Shown here one piece after another: positions 16,660 through 26,591 of a stretch of DNA of 64,000 bases. A program made the translations under genes and the position numbers. The notes below the pieces were generated by a model. The model did not search any database, was not told where the DNA came from, and saw nothing but the letters and a program-made list of their open reading frames with translations. Within the stretch, counting starts at the first letter, position 1. The number at the start of each line of letters is the position of its first letter. The stretch comes from Actinacidiphila glaucinigra (lineage in GTDB: Bacteria; Actinomycetota; Actinomycetes; Streptomycetales; Streptomycetaceae), in the NCBI RefSeq assembly GCF_900188405.1, contig NZ_FZOF01000002.1, positions 372,001 to 436,000 on the forward strand. Reading direction: 5' to 3'.

Positions 16660-18720
16660 GTGCCAGGGGAACAGTCCCTCACCGCCGACAACCCGCTCGA
16701 CCGCGAACGCTCCCACCTCGCCGCGTCCCGTTCCGCCCTGCGCGCGATGCGCGCCGACGTCGAGGCCCTCGACATCCGGGACGTGACCGCCAACTGGGTG
16801 AACGCCGAAGTGCTGCAGTCCGAGATCGACGCCCGCATCAAGGCGCTCGCCGACCTGGTGCACACCCCGCTCTTCTTCGGCCGCCTCGACTACGAGAAGG
16901 GGGAGGCCTTCGGCGGCGAGGACGTGGGCCACCGCTTCTACATCGGCCGCCGCCACGTCCACGACGCGGACGGCGACCCCATGGTCATCGACTGGCGCGC
17001 GCCGGTCTCCCAGCCTTTCTACCGGGCCTCCCGCACCGACCCGCAGGACGTCGCGCTGCGCCGCCGCTTCGGCTACACGGGCGGTGAGCTGACCGCGTAC
17101 GAGGACGAGCACCTCACCGACCCGGCCGAGGCGCAGACCTCCAGCAAGCTGCTGCAGCAGGAGATCGAGCGCCCGCGCGTCGGCCCGATGCGGGACATCG
17201 TCGCCACCATCCAGCCCGAGCAGGACGAGATCGTCCGCGCGGGGGTCGGCGGCACCGTGTGCGTGCAGGGGGCGCCCGGCACCGGGAAGACCGCCGTCGG
17301 GCTGCACCGGGTGGCGTACCTGCTCTACGCGCACCGCGAGCGGCTGGCCCGCGCGGGCACCCTCGTCATCGGCCCCAACGCGTCCTTCCTGCACTACATC
17401 GAGCAGGTGCTGCCCGCCCTGGGCGAGCTGAGCGTCAAGCAGGCCACCGTCGACGACCTGGTCGCCCACGTCCCGGTCAAGGGCACCGACCCGGCGGCCG
17501 CCGCCGGCGTCAAGGGCGACGCGCGCATGGCGGAGGTGCTGCGGCGCGCGGTCCGCTCCGGCATCCGGATGCCCACCGAACCCGTGGTCATGGTGCGCGG
17601 CTCGCGCCGCTGGCGCATCCCGGCGTACGAACTGGAGGAGCTCGTCCGTGAGCTGATGGAGCGTGACATCCGCTACGGCGCAGCCCGCGAGGCGCTGCCG
17701 CAGCGGATCGCGCACGCCGTGCTGGTCCGGATGGAGGCGGCCGGGGAGGCCCCCGACGACCGGGTGCAGGACGCGGTCGCGCGCAACGCGGCGGTCAAGG
17801 CGGCCGTGAAGGAGCTGTGGCCGCCGGTGGACCCGGCGAAGACGGTGCTGCGGCTGCTGTCCGACCCGGAGTTCCTGGCCGCGTGCGCGGAGGGCGTGCT
17901 CACCGAGGAGGAGCAGAAGGAGATCCTCTGGCAGAAGCCGGCCCGCTCGGTCGCCTCCGCGAAGTGGTCGGCCGCCGACGCCGTGCTGGTCGACGAGGCC
18001 AACGACCTGGTGCACCGCACGGCCTCGCTCGGCCATGTCGTGGTGGACGAGGCCCAGGACCTCTCCCCGATGCAGTACCGGGCGGTGGGCCGGCGCTGCT
18101 CCACCGGCTCCGCGACCGTGCTGGGCGACCTCGCCCAGGGCACCACCCCGTGGTCGACCGGGACCTGGGAGGAGGCGCTCACGCACCTCGGCAAGCCGGG
18201 TTCGCGGATCGAGGAGCTGACCCAGGGCTTCCGCGTCCCGCTGGAGGTCATCGCCTACGCGTCCCGGCTGCTGCCGGAGATCGCACCCGGGCTGAAGGAG
18301 GCGACCTCCGTCCGGGAGAACCCGGGGGCCTTCTCGGTGACCGAGGTCCCGGTGGACGGGCTGACCGCGGCCGTGCTCGCCGCCTGCCGGCAGGCACTGG
18401 AGCGCGAGGGGTCGATCGGCCTGATCGCGGCCGACGCGCGCCTGCCCGCGCTGGCCGAGGCTCTGGCGGGGGCCGGGCTGCCGTACCTGTCCCCCGGCGG
18501 AGAGACCACCGCCGAGGTCCGCCTCACGCTGGTCCCGGCCACCCTGGCCAAGGGCCTGGAGTACGACTACGTGGTCCTGGACGAGCCCGCCGCGGTCGTC
18601 GACGGCGAGCCCGACGAGCGCACCGGCCTGCGCCGCCTGTACGTCGCCCTGACCCGCGCGGTCTCGGGCCTGGCCGTCCTCCACTCGGCGCCTCTGCCGG
18701 AGGCGCTCCGCACGGCCTGA
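16660..18720 (+). CDS. HelD-type RNA polymerase recycling ATPase
   Basis: 686 residues, UvrD/Rep-like SF1 ATPase of the HelD family. The N-terminal coiled-coil arm (residues ~10-60, RERSHLAASRSALRAMRADV) precedes the ATPase. Walker A is QGAPGTGKTAVGLHRV (near 205), motif II is VVVDEAQDLSPMQY (near 465), and motifs V-VI are GLEYDYVVLDEP and RLYVALTRAV near the C-terminus. HelD proteins pry RNA polymerase off DNA, and some actinobacterial members (HelR) protect it from rifamycins. The GTG at 16660 has GGAGG 6 nt upstream, which fixes the start. It is monocistronic, with a structured leader. Confidence 0.9.
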   Translation: MPGEQSLTADNPLDRERSHLAASRSALRAMRADVEALDIRDVTANWVNAEVLQSEIDARIKALADLVHTPLFFGRLDYEKGEAFGGEDVGHRFYIGRRHVHDADGDPMVIDWRAPVSQPFYRASRTDPQDVALRRRFGYTGGELTAYEDEHLTDPAEAQTSSKLLQQEIERPRVGPMRDIVATIQPEQDEIVRAGVGGTVCVQGAPGTGKTAVGLHRVAYLLYAHRERLARAGTLVIGPNASFLHYIEQVLPALGELSVKQATVDDLVAHVPVKGTDPAAAAGVKGDARMAEVLRRAVRSGIRMPTEPVVMVRGSRRWRIPAYELEELVRELMERDIRYGAAREALPQRIAHAVLVRMEAAGEAPDDRVQDAVARNAAVKAAVKELWPPVDPAKTVLRLLSDPEFLAACAEGVLTEEEQKEILWQKPARSVASAKWSAADAVLVDEANDLVHRTASLGHVVVDEAQDLSPMQYRAVGRRCSTGSATVLGDLAQGTTPWSTGTWEEALTHLGKPGSRIEELTQGFRVPLEVIAYASRLLPEIAPGLKEATSVRENPGAFSVTEVPVDGLTAAVLAACRQALEREGSIGLIAADARLPALAEALAGAGLPYLSPGGETTAEVRLTLVPATLAKGLEYDYVVLDEPAAVVDGEPDERTGLRRLYVALTRAVSGLAVLHSAPLPEALRTA

Positions 18721-18935
18721 CCCCCGCCCCGCCGGGGCGCCCCCGGGCGCGGCCGTCCCCCTCCGCCGGGAGCCGGACGGCCCCGGGGCGGCCACCCCGC
18801 CGAAGGCGACCCGGACAGCGGGCGCGGCAATCCCGCACCCGACGGTCCCGCACCCGGCACCCGACGGGCGCATCGTACGGAGGGACACAGCCCCCGTTCA
18901 CGCCGCCGGCGGGCCGCCCGGTACGGTCCGCGCCC

Positions 18936-19871
18936 TCAGGCGCCGTCGCCGGAGACGGCCGCCAGCAGTGCCGCGCGCAGATGGCCGTCCGCCTCCGCCA
19001 GGAGCCGGGCGGCCGCCGGGGCGTCCACGCCGCCCAGGATGACGAGGACGGCGTTCTTGACCTCCCCGCCGGCGGCGGTGAGCGCGGCCTCGATCTCGTC
19101 CTCGGGCGCGCCGGTGGCCAGCGCCACGATCCGCCGGGACCGGGCGCGCAGCTTGTCGTTGGAGGCGCGGACGTCGACCATCAGGTTCCCGTAGGTCTTG
19201 CCCAGCCTGATCATCGTGATCGTCGACAGCATGTTGAGGACGAGTTTCTGGGCCGTGCCCGCCTTCAGCCGGGTGGAGCCGGTCAGGAACTCCGGGCCGG
19301 TGACGACCTCGATGCCGTGGTCGGCCGCCGCGGCCAGCGCGGAGCCCGGGTTGCAGGACAGCCCGACCGTCAGCGCGCCCAGGGCGCGCGCGTGCTCCAC
19401 GGCGCCGACGGCGTACGGGGTGCGGCCGGAGGCCGAGACGCCGACCACGGTGTCGTCCGGGCCGATCCCGAGGGCGTCGAGGTCGGCGGCGGCCAGTTCC
19501 CCGCTGTCCTCGGCGCCCTCGACGGCGTCCACGATCGCGGTGGGGCCGCCCGCGATGAGCCCGCTGACCTGCCCCGGCGCGGTGTTGAAGGTCGGCGGGC
19601 ACTCGCTGGCGTCGAGCACACCGAGCCGACCGGCGGTGCCCGCGCCCGCGTAGACCAGGCGGCCGCCGCGGGCCATGCGCGCGGCGATGCCGTCGACGGC
19701 GGCGGCGATGGCGGGCAGTTGCTCCGCGACGGCGGCCGGGACGGTGGTGTCCTCCGCGTTCATCAGCCGGGCGATGTCGAGCGTCGGGAGCCGGTCGACC
19801 TCGGCGAGCTCGGCACGGAAGGCCTCGGTGGCGAGGTGGTCCAGCTCGCGGCGGAGCTCGGTGTGCGTCAT
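18936..19871 (-). CDS. murQ: N-acetylmuramic acid 6-phosphate etherase
   Basis: 311 residues with a SIS sugar-isomerase fold. MurQ cleaves the lactyl ether of MurNAc-6-phosphate to GlcNAc-6-phosphate and D-lactate, recycling peptidoglycan. Seen: LVYAGAGTAGRLGVLDASECPP split around residues 65-87, the catalytic-region Glu in GAEDSG (near 117), and the SIS phosphate-binding VVGVSASGRTPY (near 140). The length fits the family (~300). It overlaps its RpiR-type regulator by 4 bp (ATGA), so the two form one operon. The product can feed the nagA route found at 46-48 kb. Its own RBS, AAGGA, is 10 nt upstream. Confidence 0.95.
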   Translation of the reverse strand: MTHTELRRELDHLATEAFRAELAEVDRLPTLDIARLMNAEDTTVPAAVAEQLPAIAAAVDGIAARMARGGRLVYAGAGTAGRLGVLDASECPPTFNTAPGQVSGLIAGGPTAIVDAVEGAEDSGELAAADLDALGIGPDDTVVGVSASGRTPYAVGAVEHARALGALTVGLSCNPGSALAAAADHGIEVVTGPEFLTGSTRLKAGTAQKLVLNMLSTITMIRLGKTYGNLMVDVRASNDKLRARSRRIVALATGAPEDEIEAALTAAGGEVKNAVLVILGGVDAPAAARLLAEADGHLRAALLAAVSGDGA

Positions 19872-20776
19872 TGCGGGTGGTTCCTTCGCGGGCTGTGGCG
19901 GTGGGCGAGGGCTTCGTACGAGGCGGACAGGGCCGGTGCGGCGGTGTCGTAGGTGCGCTGGGCGACCCCGACGAACAGGCAGTCCACCACCAGCAGCTGG
20001 CTGGTGCGGCTGGCCATGGCGGCCGGGCGCAGTTCGCTCTCCCGGCCGCTGGAGGTGAGCAGCACGTGGTCGGCGTAGTGGGTGACGGTGCCGTCCGCCC
20101 GGCCGGTCACGGCGATCGTCGTGGCGCCCCGGTCGAAGGCGGCGCGCAGCGGTTCGACCACGTCGTGGGTGTGGCCGGAGTGCGTGATCGCCACGGCGAC
20201 GTCGCCCTGCCGCAGCTGGACCGCGTTGGTGAGGGTGAGGTGCGGGTCGCCCAGGGCGTGCGCGACCAGGCCGATCCGCAGCAACTTCTGCACCAGGTCC
20301 TGGGCGACCAGGCTGGACGCCCCTATCCCGTAGACGTCGATGCGGCGGGCGGCGGCCAGCGCGCCCACGGCGGCCTCCAGCTGGGCCACGTCCAGCTGGG
20401 CGGCGGTGTCGGCCAGGCACCGCTGCTCGTCCAGAGCGAGCTTGGTGACCACGTCGGCCAGCGGGTCGTCCACCGCGATGTCCGGGGTGACGGCGGGCGG
20501 GGCCCCCGCCTCCTCGCGGGCGGCCAGCGCGGCCAGCGCGAGCCGCAGGTCCCGGTAGCCGGAGTAGCCGAGCAGCCGCGCGGTGCGCACCACGGTGGCC
20601 TCGCTGGTCCCCGTACGGGCCGCGAGCGCCGTCACGGTCAGCCGGGAGCACCCCGCCGGGTCCGCGGCGACGGCCTCCGCGACGCGCTGCATCGACCGGG
20701 TCATGGACGGGGCCATGGTCCTGACCTTGGCGGCCAGGCCCCCGGCGTTGAAGGTTTCCTTCATCTTCTCGGCCAC
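19868..20776 (-). CDS. MurR/RpiR-family transcriptional regulator
   Basis: 302 residues. An N-terminal HTH_6 domain (residues ~15-90, LTVTALAARTGTSEATVVRTARLLGYSGYRDL) is followed by a SIS sugar-phosphate-binding domain (IDVYGIGASSLVAQD near 145, AITHSGHTHDVVE near 197). By family and by overlap with murQ, it probably senses MurNAc-6-phosphate or a related sugar phosphate and controls this operon. The GTG at 20776 is preferred: TAGCTT at 20783-20788 lies 6 nt upstream, a leaderless start; the ATG at 20764 is an alternative. The operator was not identified, though AGCT repeats flank the -10 region. Confidence 0.9.
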   Translation of the reverse strand: MAEKMKETFNAGGLAAKVRTMAPSMTRSMQRVAEAVAADPAGCSRLTVTALAARTGTSEATVVRTARLLGYSGYRDLRLALAALAAREEAGAPPAVTPDIAVDDPLADVVTKLALDEQRCLADTAAQLDVAQLEAAVGALAAARRIDVYGIGASSLVAQDLVQKLLRIGLVAHALGDPHLTLTNAVQLRQGDVAVAITHSGHTHDVVEPLRAAFDRGATTIAVTGRADGTVTHYADHVLLTSSGRESELRPAAMASRTSQLLVVDCLFVGVAQRTYDTAAPALSASYEALAHRHSPRRNHPQ

Positions 20777-20847
20777 GGACGAAAGCTATTTTCAGCTCCG
20801 GACGGCGTCAAGAACGCCTGCGCAGCGGTTGGTCCACAATGGGGGCC

Positions 20848-21234
20848 ATGGATCCTGACGCACCCGGCTCCTCCGCCGGCCTGGAGGCGGCCCTGCACGG
20901 TGCCCGCGCGCTCGTCCTCGCCGACCTGACCGCGACCGGCGTCGCCGACGCGGAGGTCGTCTCGCTCGTCGAGGAGGCCGTCTCCCAGCGCCGCTGGTGG
21001 GTGGAGCAGTGGCCCGACGGCGCCGCGTTCGTCTCGGGGCTGGTCGCCCAGGACGTCAAGGACGCCCTGCTGGAACGGATGGGCCGCTGGCCGCTCTGCC
21101 CGCGCTGCGCGGACCCCCACGCCCTCGACGTGGAACCCGAACTCGGCCCGGACCCGCACTGGGTGTGCGAGTCGCTCGGCGAGGCCGTCGCCCCCGTCGG
21201 CGGCCTGTCCACCGCACTCGGCGGGCCGCGCTGA
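20848..21234 (+). CDS. Conserved hypothetical protein
   Basis: 128 residues (MDPDAPGSSAGLE...), soluble, acidic, with a CPRC pair in WPLCPRCADPH and a further Cys in HWVCES, hinting at a small zinc site. I know it only as a conserved streptomycete protein of unknown function. The ATG at 20848 is favoured over 20839 because a CACAAT hexamer lies 7 nt upstream, a weaker version of the leaderless pattern. The DUF4031 gene begins 2 bp after its stop, so the pair is likely co-transcribed. Confidence 0.7.
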   Translation: MDPDAPGSSAGLEAALHGARALVLADLTATGVADAEVVSLVEEAVSQRRWWVEQWPDGAAFVSGLVAQDVKDALLERMGRWPLCPRCADPHALDVEPELGPDPHWVCESLGEAVAPVGGLSTALGGPR

Positions 21235-21235
21235 G

Positions 21236-21508
21236 GTGACCGTCTACATCGACCCGCCGACCTGGCCGGGCCACGGCCGCATGTGGTCGCACATGGTGAG
21301 CGACATCTCGTACGAGGAGCTCCACGCCTTCGCCGACGCCATCGGCGCACCCCGCCGCGCCTTCGACGGCGACCACTACGACGTCCCCAGCGAGCGCTAC
21401 GCCTCCGCCGTCGCCGCGGGGGCCGTCGAGGTCGGCAGCAAGGAGCTGCTCCACCACCTCACCGAGGCGGGCCTGCGCCGCCCCAAGGGCAGGCCCCCCG
21501 GGGCATAG
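21236..21508 (+). CDS. DUF4031 family protein
   Basis: 90 residues. It has the family's core: VYIDPPTWPGHGRMWSHMVSD at the N-terminus, then YEELHAFADAIG, and a basic tail RRPKGRPPG. The function of DUF4031 is unknown; conserved Asp, His and Trp residues suggest a small enzyme or binding protein. The GTG at 21236 starts one base after the upstream stop codon, indicating translational coupling. The TAG stop at 21506-21508 coincides with the first base of a short inverted-repeat element. Confidence 0.85.
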   Translation: MTVYIDPPTWPGHGRMWSHMVSDISYEELHAFADAIGAPRRAFDGDHYDVPSERYASAVAAGAVEVGSKELLHHLTEAGLRRPKGRPPGA

Positions 21509-21721
21509 CCAGGCCGCGTCGCCGAACGGGCTTCCCCAGCTGCCGCCGGAAGGTGCCCCCAGGCGGTGCATCGCTAGGCCGAGAGTCGTCCTCGTAGTGG
21601 GCTACCGAACGATTCGACAACTCCCCCGGGCCGAACGCTGACGGAGTGCCGTGCCGGGCGCCGCCAAGTGGGGCACCCCCGGCCGAAGGTTGGGGGAGGG
21701 CATGTGGCGACACGGCCTGGC
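21508..21721. repeat. 214-bp MITE-like element with 16-bp terminal inverted repeats
   Basis: The ends GCCAGGCCGCGTCGCC (21508-21523) and GGCGACACGGCCTGGC (21706-21721) are inverted repeats matching at 15 of 16 positions. Inside are a hairpin-forming GC-rich motif at 21676-21696 (a 9-bp stem with two G-U pairs and loop GAA) and a related block at 21533-21563. The same kind of motif occurs at 29.5-29.7 kb. No protein is encoded. The element starts at the last base of the DUF4031 stop codon. It resembles a non-autonomous mobile or REP-like element. Confidence 0.6.
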
Positions 21722-21739
21722 GGCCTCCGGCGGCCGCCC

Positions 21740-22351
21740 TCAGAGCGGCTCGCCCTCCAGCCGCCCGGCGGGGAGCCGGCGACCGCACATCGCCAGGGCC
21801 AGGTCCTCGCCGGTGCCCCGCAGTTCCGGGCCCGAGCCGTACGACCAGTCCAGGTCGGTGGCCCGCAGCAGCCGGCCCTCGACGGCGACGCCGAAGTGCG
21901 CGTGCCCGCCGCCCATGGTGAGGTCGTCGAGGAGGATGCCGAGGGTCTCCCCCGGGACGCGGCGCTCGGTGCCGAGCGGCACGGTGACGTCCAGCCCGTG
22001 GATCACCACGTGGTTGAGCGCGCCGTGGGCGCCGCCGCCCGGGGGCTGCCACCGCCCCATCACCTCGGAGCGCAGACAGCCGAGCAGTTCCCCGGTGGGC
22101 AGTGCGCCGTCCCGCTCGGCGACCGCGTCGGACAGGCGGGTGAAGTCGAAGCCGTGCTCGGCCAGGAGCGCCATGAAGGCCTCCTGCGAGTAGCGCGCCG
22201 CCATCGTCATGTGCGCCACGACCTCGCGCACCCGCCAGCCCTCGCAGAGCGAGGTGGTGTCCCACCACGCGGCGGGGGCCCCGTCCAGCAGGTCGGCCAG
22301 GGCCCGGAACTCGGCCGCGACGGCGGCCTGCACCTGCGTGTCGTCGGTCAT
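21740..22351 (-). CDS. Maleylpyruvate isomerase-type mycothiol-dependent (DinB-like) protein
   Basis: 203 residues. The N-terminal four-helix DinB/MDMPI domain shows the metal-ligand-type motif SLCEGWRVREVVAHM (His near residue 48) and a second His in HGALNHVVIHGLDV (near 125-132), as expected for mycothiol-dependent metalloenzymes of this superfamily. The C-terminal ~60 residues resemble the MDMPI C-terminal domain. The actual reaction is unknown. The ATG at 22351 has AAGGGG 10 nt upstream; a longer frame exists but looks non-coding. It is followed only by the repeat element. Confidence 0.85.
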   Translation of the reverse strand: MTDDTQVQAAVAAEFRALADLLDGAPAAWWDTTSLCEGWRVREVVAHMTMAARYSQEAFMALLAEHGFDFTRLSDAVAERDGALPTGELLGCLRSEVMGRWQPPGGGAHGALNHVVIHGLDVTVPLGTERRVPGETLGILLDDLTMGGGHAHFGVAVEGRLLRATDLDWSYGSGPELRGTGEDLALAMCGRRLPAGRLEGEPL

Positions 22352-22442
22352 CGCTGTCGTACCCCTTCGTCCGGTGGCGCGGGCGGCCGCCCGCACGGAC
22401 AAGGACCGCCCGCGCGCGCCGGAATCATCGGTGGCGCCGCAG

Positions 22443-23120
22443 TCATCGACGGGCGTCGTCCACGTCGCCCGGGGCGAGCAGTTCCAGCTCGGTGGTGAGG
22501 TTGCGGCGGGCCGTGGCCTCCCAGCGCTCGTACCCCTGCGGGGTGCGGAACAGCCGGGGCAGCCGCAGGAGCTGGCGCAGGACGTCGGCGCGGCCGGCGC
22601 GGAAGGCGTCGTCGGGGACGAAGCCGTACTCCTCGCGGACGGCGGCCGCGTACTCGGCGTAGCCGGTGGGGTCGCCGGCGAGGACGGCCAGGTCGGCGTC
22701 GCAGAGGACCTCGCCGTCGCGGTCGCCGTCGGCGGGGTGGTGGGTGACGGTCAGCCGGACCAGGCGGGCGACCTCGGAGGTGATCGTGTCGGGAACCCCG
22801 GCCTCGGGCAGCGCGCGTTCGGCGAGCCGGGCGCTGCGCTCCTCGTTCTCCGAGCGGTCGGGCCGGTAGACGGCGTCGTGGAACCAGGCGGCGAGCAGCA
22901 CGGCGCCCGGGTCCTCGGCGTGCCCGGCGAGGACCTCGACGTGGTCGAGGACCGCGGTCAGGTGGGTGGTGGTGTGGTAGCGGCGGTGCGGCTCGGCCCA
23001 GCGGGCGATCAGGTCCTTGCCGTACGGCACCGGGTCGACGGGCTCCGTCTGGCAGCGGCGCAGCAGGTCGCACCAGCGGGCGAGGAGGGCGGAGCCGGTT
23101 TCGAGTGCGGTGTCAGCCAT
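22443..23120 (-). CDS. HD-domain metal-dependent phosphohydrolase-like protein
   Basis: 225 residues. A predicted HD-superfamily hydrolase: YHTTTHL (near residue 48), the HD pair in LLAAWFHDAVY (near 80) and a downstream Asp in VLCDADLAVLAG match the usual H...HD...D metal ligands. The substrate is unknown; relatives are described as N-methyl-D-aspartate receptor NMDAR2C-subunit-like or predicted HD phosphohydrolases. The ATG at 23120 is chosen (CACAAT lies 7 nt upstream); an ATG at 23129 is also in frame. It is divergent from cutC. Confidence 0.8.
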   Translation of the reverse strand: MADTALETGSALLARWCDLLRRCQTEPVDPVPYGKDLIARWAEPHRRYHTTTHLTAVLDHVEVLAGHAEDPGAVLLAAWFHDAVYRPDRSENEERSARLAERALPEAGVPDTITSEVARLVRLTVTHHPADGDRDGEVLCDADLAVLAGDPTGYAEYAAAVREEYGFVPDDAFRAGRADVLRQLLRLPRLFRTPQGYERWEATARRNLTTELELLAPGDVDDARR

Positions 23121-23181
23121 GAAGGTCATTGTGGGGTACGGGGGGTCGCGGGTACGCGTGCGCATGTGACACCCTGGAGAT

Positions 23182-23883
23182 ATGTCTAGACCAATTTTCG
23201 AAGTGATCGCGCTCGACGCCCACGACGCCCTCGCGGCCCGCACGGGCGGCGCGGACCGCCTCGAACTGGTCACCGACATGGCGGCGGACGGCCTGACGCC
23301 GTCCCGGGAGACCTTCGCCGCCGTCCGGGCCGCGGTGGACATCCCGGTCCGGGTGATGCTGCGGGCCCGCGCCGACTTCTCCGTGGGCGGCGCCCGTGAG
23401 GCGGACGCGCTCTGCGCGGCCGCGGCGGCACTGCGCGGCGAGGGCGCCGACGAGTTCGTGCTGGGCTTCCTCGACGGCTCGGGCGCGCCGGACCTGGCGG
23501 CCGTGCGCCGGCTCGTCGACGCGATCGGCTCCGGTGCCCGCTGGACCTTCCACCGCGCGATCGACCACTGCGCCGACCGGGAGGCCGTGCGCTCGGCCGT
23601 GCGCGGACTGCCCGGCCTGGACACCTTCCTCACCGCGGGCTCCGCACGCGGTGTGGACGACGGCCTCGGCCGGCTGCTGGCGGAGGCGGGACGTCCCGGC
23701 GAGCCGCAGCTCATGGTCGGCGGCGGGCTCCGCGCGGAGCACCTGCCGCGGCTCCTCGCCGCCGGCATCGACGCCTTCCACGTCGGGGGCGCGGTCCGCC
23801 CCGGCGGCTGGGCCGGGGCGGTCGACGCGCAGGCGGTGCGCACCTGGCGCGAACTGCTGGACGCGCCGGTCGCCGTCCCCTGA
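23182..23883 (+). CDS. cutC: CutC family copper homeostasis protein
   Basis: 233 residues, TIM-barrel fold. The N-terminal FEVIALDAHDALAARTGGADRLEL matches the CutC signature, and IPVRVMLRARADFS, WTFHRAID and LMVGGGLRAEHLP follow in the expected order. CutC was linked to copper tolerance, but its biochemical role is disputed. The start at 23182 is preceded by CACCCT at 6 nt, so it may be leaderless; GGAG is too close to be a normal Shine-Dalgarno. A perfect shared terminator separates it from the convergent groEL. Confidence 0.9.
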   Translation: MSRPIFEVIALDAHDALAARTGGADRLELVTDMAADGLTPSRETFAAVRAAVDIPVRVMLRARADFSVGGAREADALCAAAAALRGEGADEFVLGFLDGSGAPDLAAVRRLVDAIGSGARWTFHRAIDHCADREAVRSAVRGLPGLDTFLTAGSARGVDDGLGRLLAEAGRPGEPQLMVGGGLRAEHLPRLLAAGIDAFHVGGAVRPGGWAGAVDAQAVRTWRELLDAPVAVP

Positions 23884-23904
23884 CCGGGCGGCACCCGGAA
23901 ACGC

Positions 23905-23940
23905 CCGAGGGCGGTACCCCCTGCGGGGTACCGCCCTCGG
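23905..23940. terminator. Bidirectional terminator between cutC and groEL
   Basis: A perfect 16-bp stem (CCGAGGGCGGTACCCC with its complement) and a CTGC loop lie between the two convergent genes, with a T-rich run (TCTTCT) on the cutC side. Confidence 0.9.
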
Positions 23941-23976
23941 TCTTCTGCCGTGGTGCGGAGTCCTGGTCCCGGAGGA

Positions 23977-25656
<1,680 letters not shown>

Positions 25657-25749
25657 TTACTCCAGGACCGTGCCGGCGCCCGCGACGGACGGCCTGCCCT
25701 TCCGCCGGTTCCTTTCCGGCGGTCGAGCGGGCCTCACCCACTCGGTCCT

Positions 25750-25776
25750 TTGTCACTCTCAACGTCAGAGTGCTAA
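25750..25776 (-). promoter_or_regulatory. CIRCE operator (HrcA site), proximal copy
   Basis: Right arm GAGTGCTAA (25768-25776) is perfect and the left arm TTGTCACTC (25750-25758) matches 7 of 9 bases of the TTAGCACTC-N9-GAGTGCTAA consensus, with exact N9 spacing. Confidence 0.85.
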
Positions 25777-25785
25777 CGCCAATGA

Positions 25786-25812
25786 TTAGCACTCGCCCTA
25801 GGAGAGTGCAAG
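25786..25812 (-). promoter_or_regulatory. CIRCE operator (HrcA site), distal copy overlapping the promoter
   Basis: Left arm TTAGCACTC (25786-25794) is perfect and the right arm GAGTGCAAG (25804-25812) matches 7 of 9 bases, with N9 spacing. On the minus strand TTGCAC, a 17-bp spacer and TAATCA overlap this site, a likely groEL promoter. Confidence 0.9.
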
Positions 25813-25874
25813 CCGCTTGGCCGGTGCCGTGGACAACCCGCAGGTCCCGGTCCGCGGGCCCCCGGACAGCACGA

Positions 25875-25901
25875 AGGCCCGCCCCTGTGCGGGGCGGGCC
25901 T
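25875..25901 (-). terminator. Terminator of the second cold-shock gene
   Basis: AGGCCCGCCCC and GGGGCGGGCCT form a perfect 11-bp stem with a 5-nt loop, about 60 bp beyond the cold-shock stop codon and ahead of the groEL control region. Confidence 0.8.
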
Positions 25902-25959
25902 CGACGCGTACGTTTGAGCGGCCGTACGCGAAAGTGCTCCGTGGCCGATGCGCGGCGCG

Positions 25960-26166
25960 TCAGCCGGCTGCGAGACGGACCATGTCCGCCTGCGGCCCCT
26001 TCTGGCCCTGCGAGATCTCGAACTCGACCCGCTGACCTTCCTCGAGGGTGCGGTAGCCGTCCATCTGGATCGCGCTGTAGTGCACGAAGACGTCCGCACC
26101 ACCGTCGACCGCGATGAAGCCGTAGCCCTTCTCCGCGTTGAACCACTTGACGGTGCCCTGAGCCAT
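25960..26166 (-). CDS. Cold-shock protein, CspA type
   Basis: 68 residues, a single cold-shock domain: [20 protein letters not shown] (RNP1 KGYGFI), then VFVHYSAIQ (RNP2). It has the usual length and is a close match to streptomycete CspA-like (SC 7.0) proteins that act as RNA chaperones. The ATG at 26166 has GGGGAG 6 nt upstream. It is expressed from its own promoter at 26278-26305 with a leader of about 105 nt and ends at a perfect hairpin. Confidence 0.95.
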   Translation of the reverse strand: MAQGTVKWFNAEKGYGFIAVDGGADVFVHYSAIQMDGYRTLEEGQRVEFEISQGQKGPQADMVRLAAG

Positions 26167-26277
26167 TCCTAACTCCCCTATTGCTGGCCCTTCGCAGACC
26201 CGCACCTCGCGGACCCGGGTCAGACCTCACCCCCTACAGCCAAGGGGGCGTGCGCCGGAACGCGTCGACCGCGGCTG

Positions 26278-26305
26278 AATGTATCTGCCCGGACGCTGTC
26301 TGCAA
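26278..26305 (-). promoter_or_regulatory. Predicted promoter of the cspA-type gene
   Basis: On the minus strand TTGCAG (26300-26305) and TACATT (26278-26283) are 16 bp apart. Transcription would start near 26271, giving a leader of about 105 nt, a length typical of cold-shock mRNAs. Confidence 0.55.
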
Positions 26306-26591
26306 CAGGTCAATCGGACGAGAATTCCGGGCACGGAGAATCGGAAGAAGAGCCTGATCGGCGAATAATCCGGGGCAACTCGGACCGGACATAAGGGGCC
26401 AACACGACAAACGCTGCGTGAATTTGGCGATAAATCGCCGACAAGGCCGCCCCGGGGAAGGGGGTTGCGCAGAGCGTTGCAGGGAGTTGCGAGCCGTTCA
26501 GGGCAACTGTACAGGCCTTCAACTACCCCTCGAACACACAGGGGTGCCGGGAAGTCCCCGGCACCCCTGTCGCCTCCGCGGGCCGCGCGGC
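26306..26591. other. Non-coding spacer upstream of the cold-shock promoter
   Basis: This stretch is noticeably less GC-rich than its surroundings (for example TTTGGCGATAAATCGCC near 26422-26438, which is itself a small inverted repeat, GGCGAT and ATCGCC). A 13-bp hairpin at the far end (GGGGTGCCGGGAA with TTCCCCGGCACCCC-type pairing, about 26541-26568) can terminate the thrC operon. No gene was recognised; a 70-codon open frame on the minus strand lacks an RBS. Confidence 0.45.

Noticed and set aside
23905..23940. The 16-bp hairpin between cutC and groEL as another mobile repeat
   Set aside because: It has a single stem and a T-rich exit between convergent genes, as expected of a shared terminator.
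26310..26522. A 70-codon minus-strand frame upstream of the cold-shock promoter
   Set aside because: No RBS, no family resemblance, and it lies in a less GC-rich leader/promoter region.
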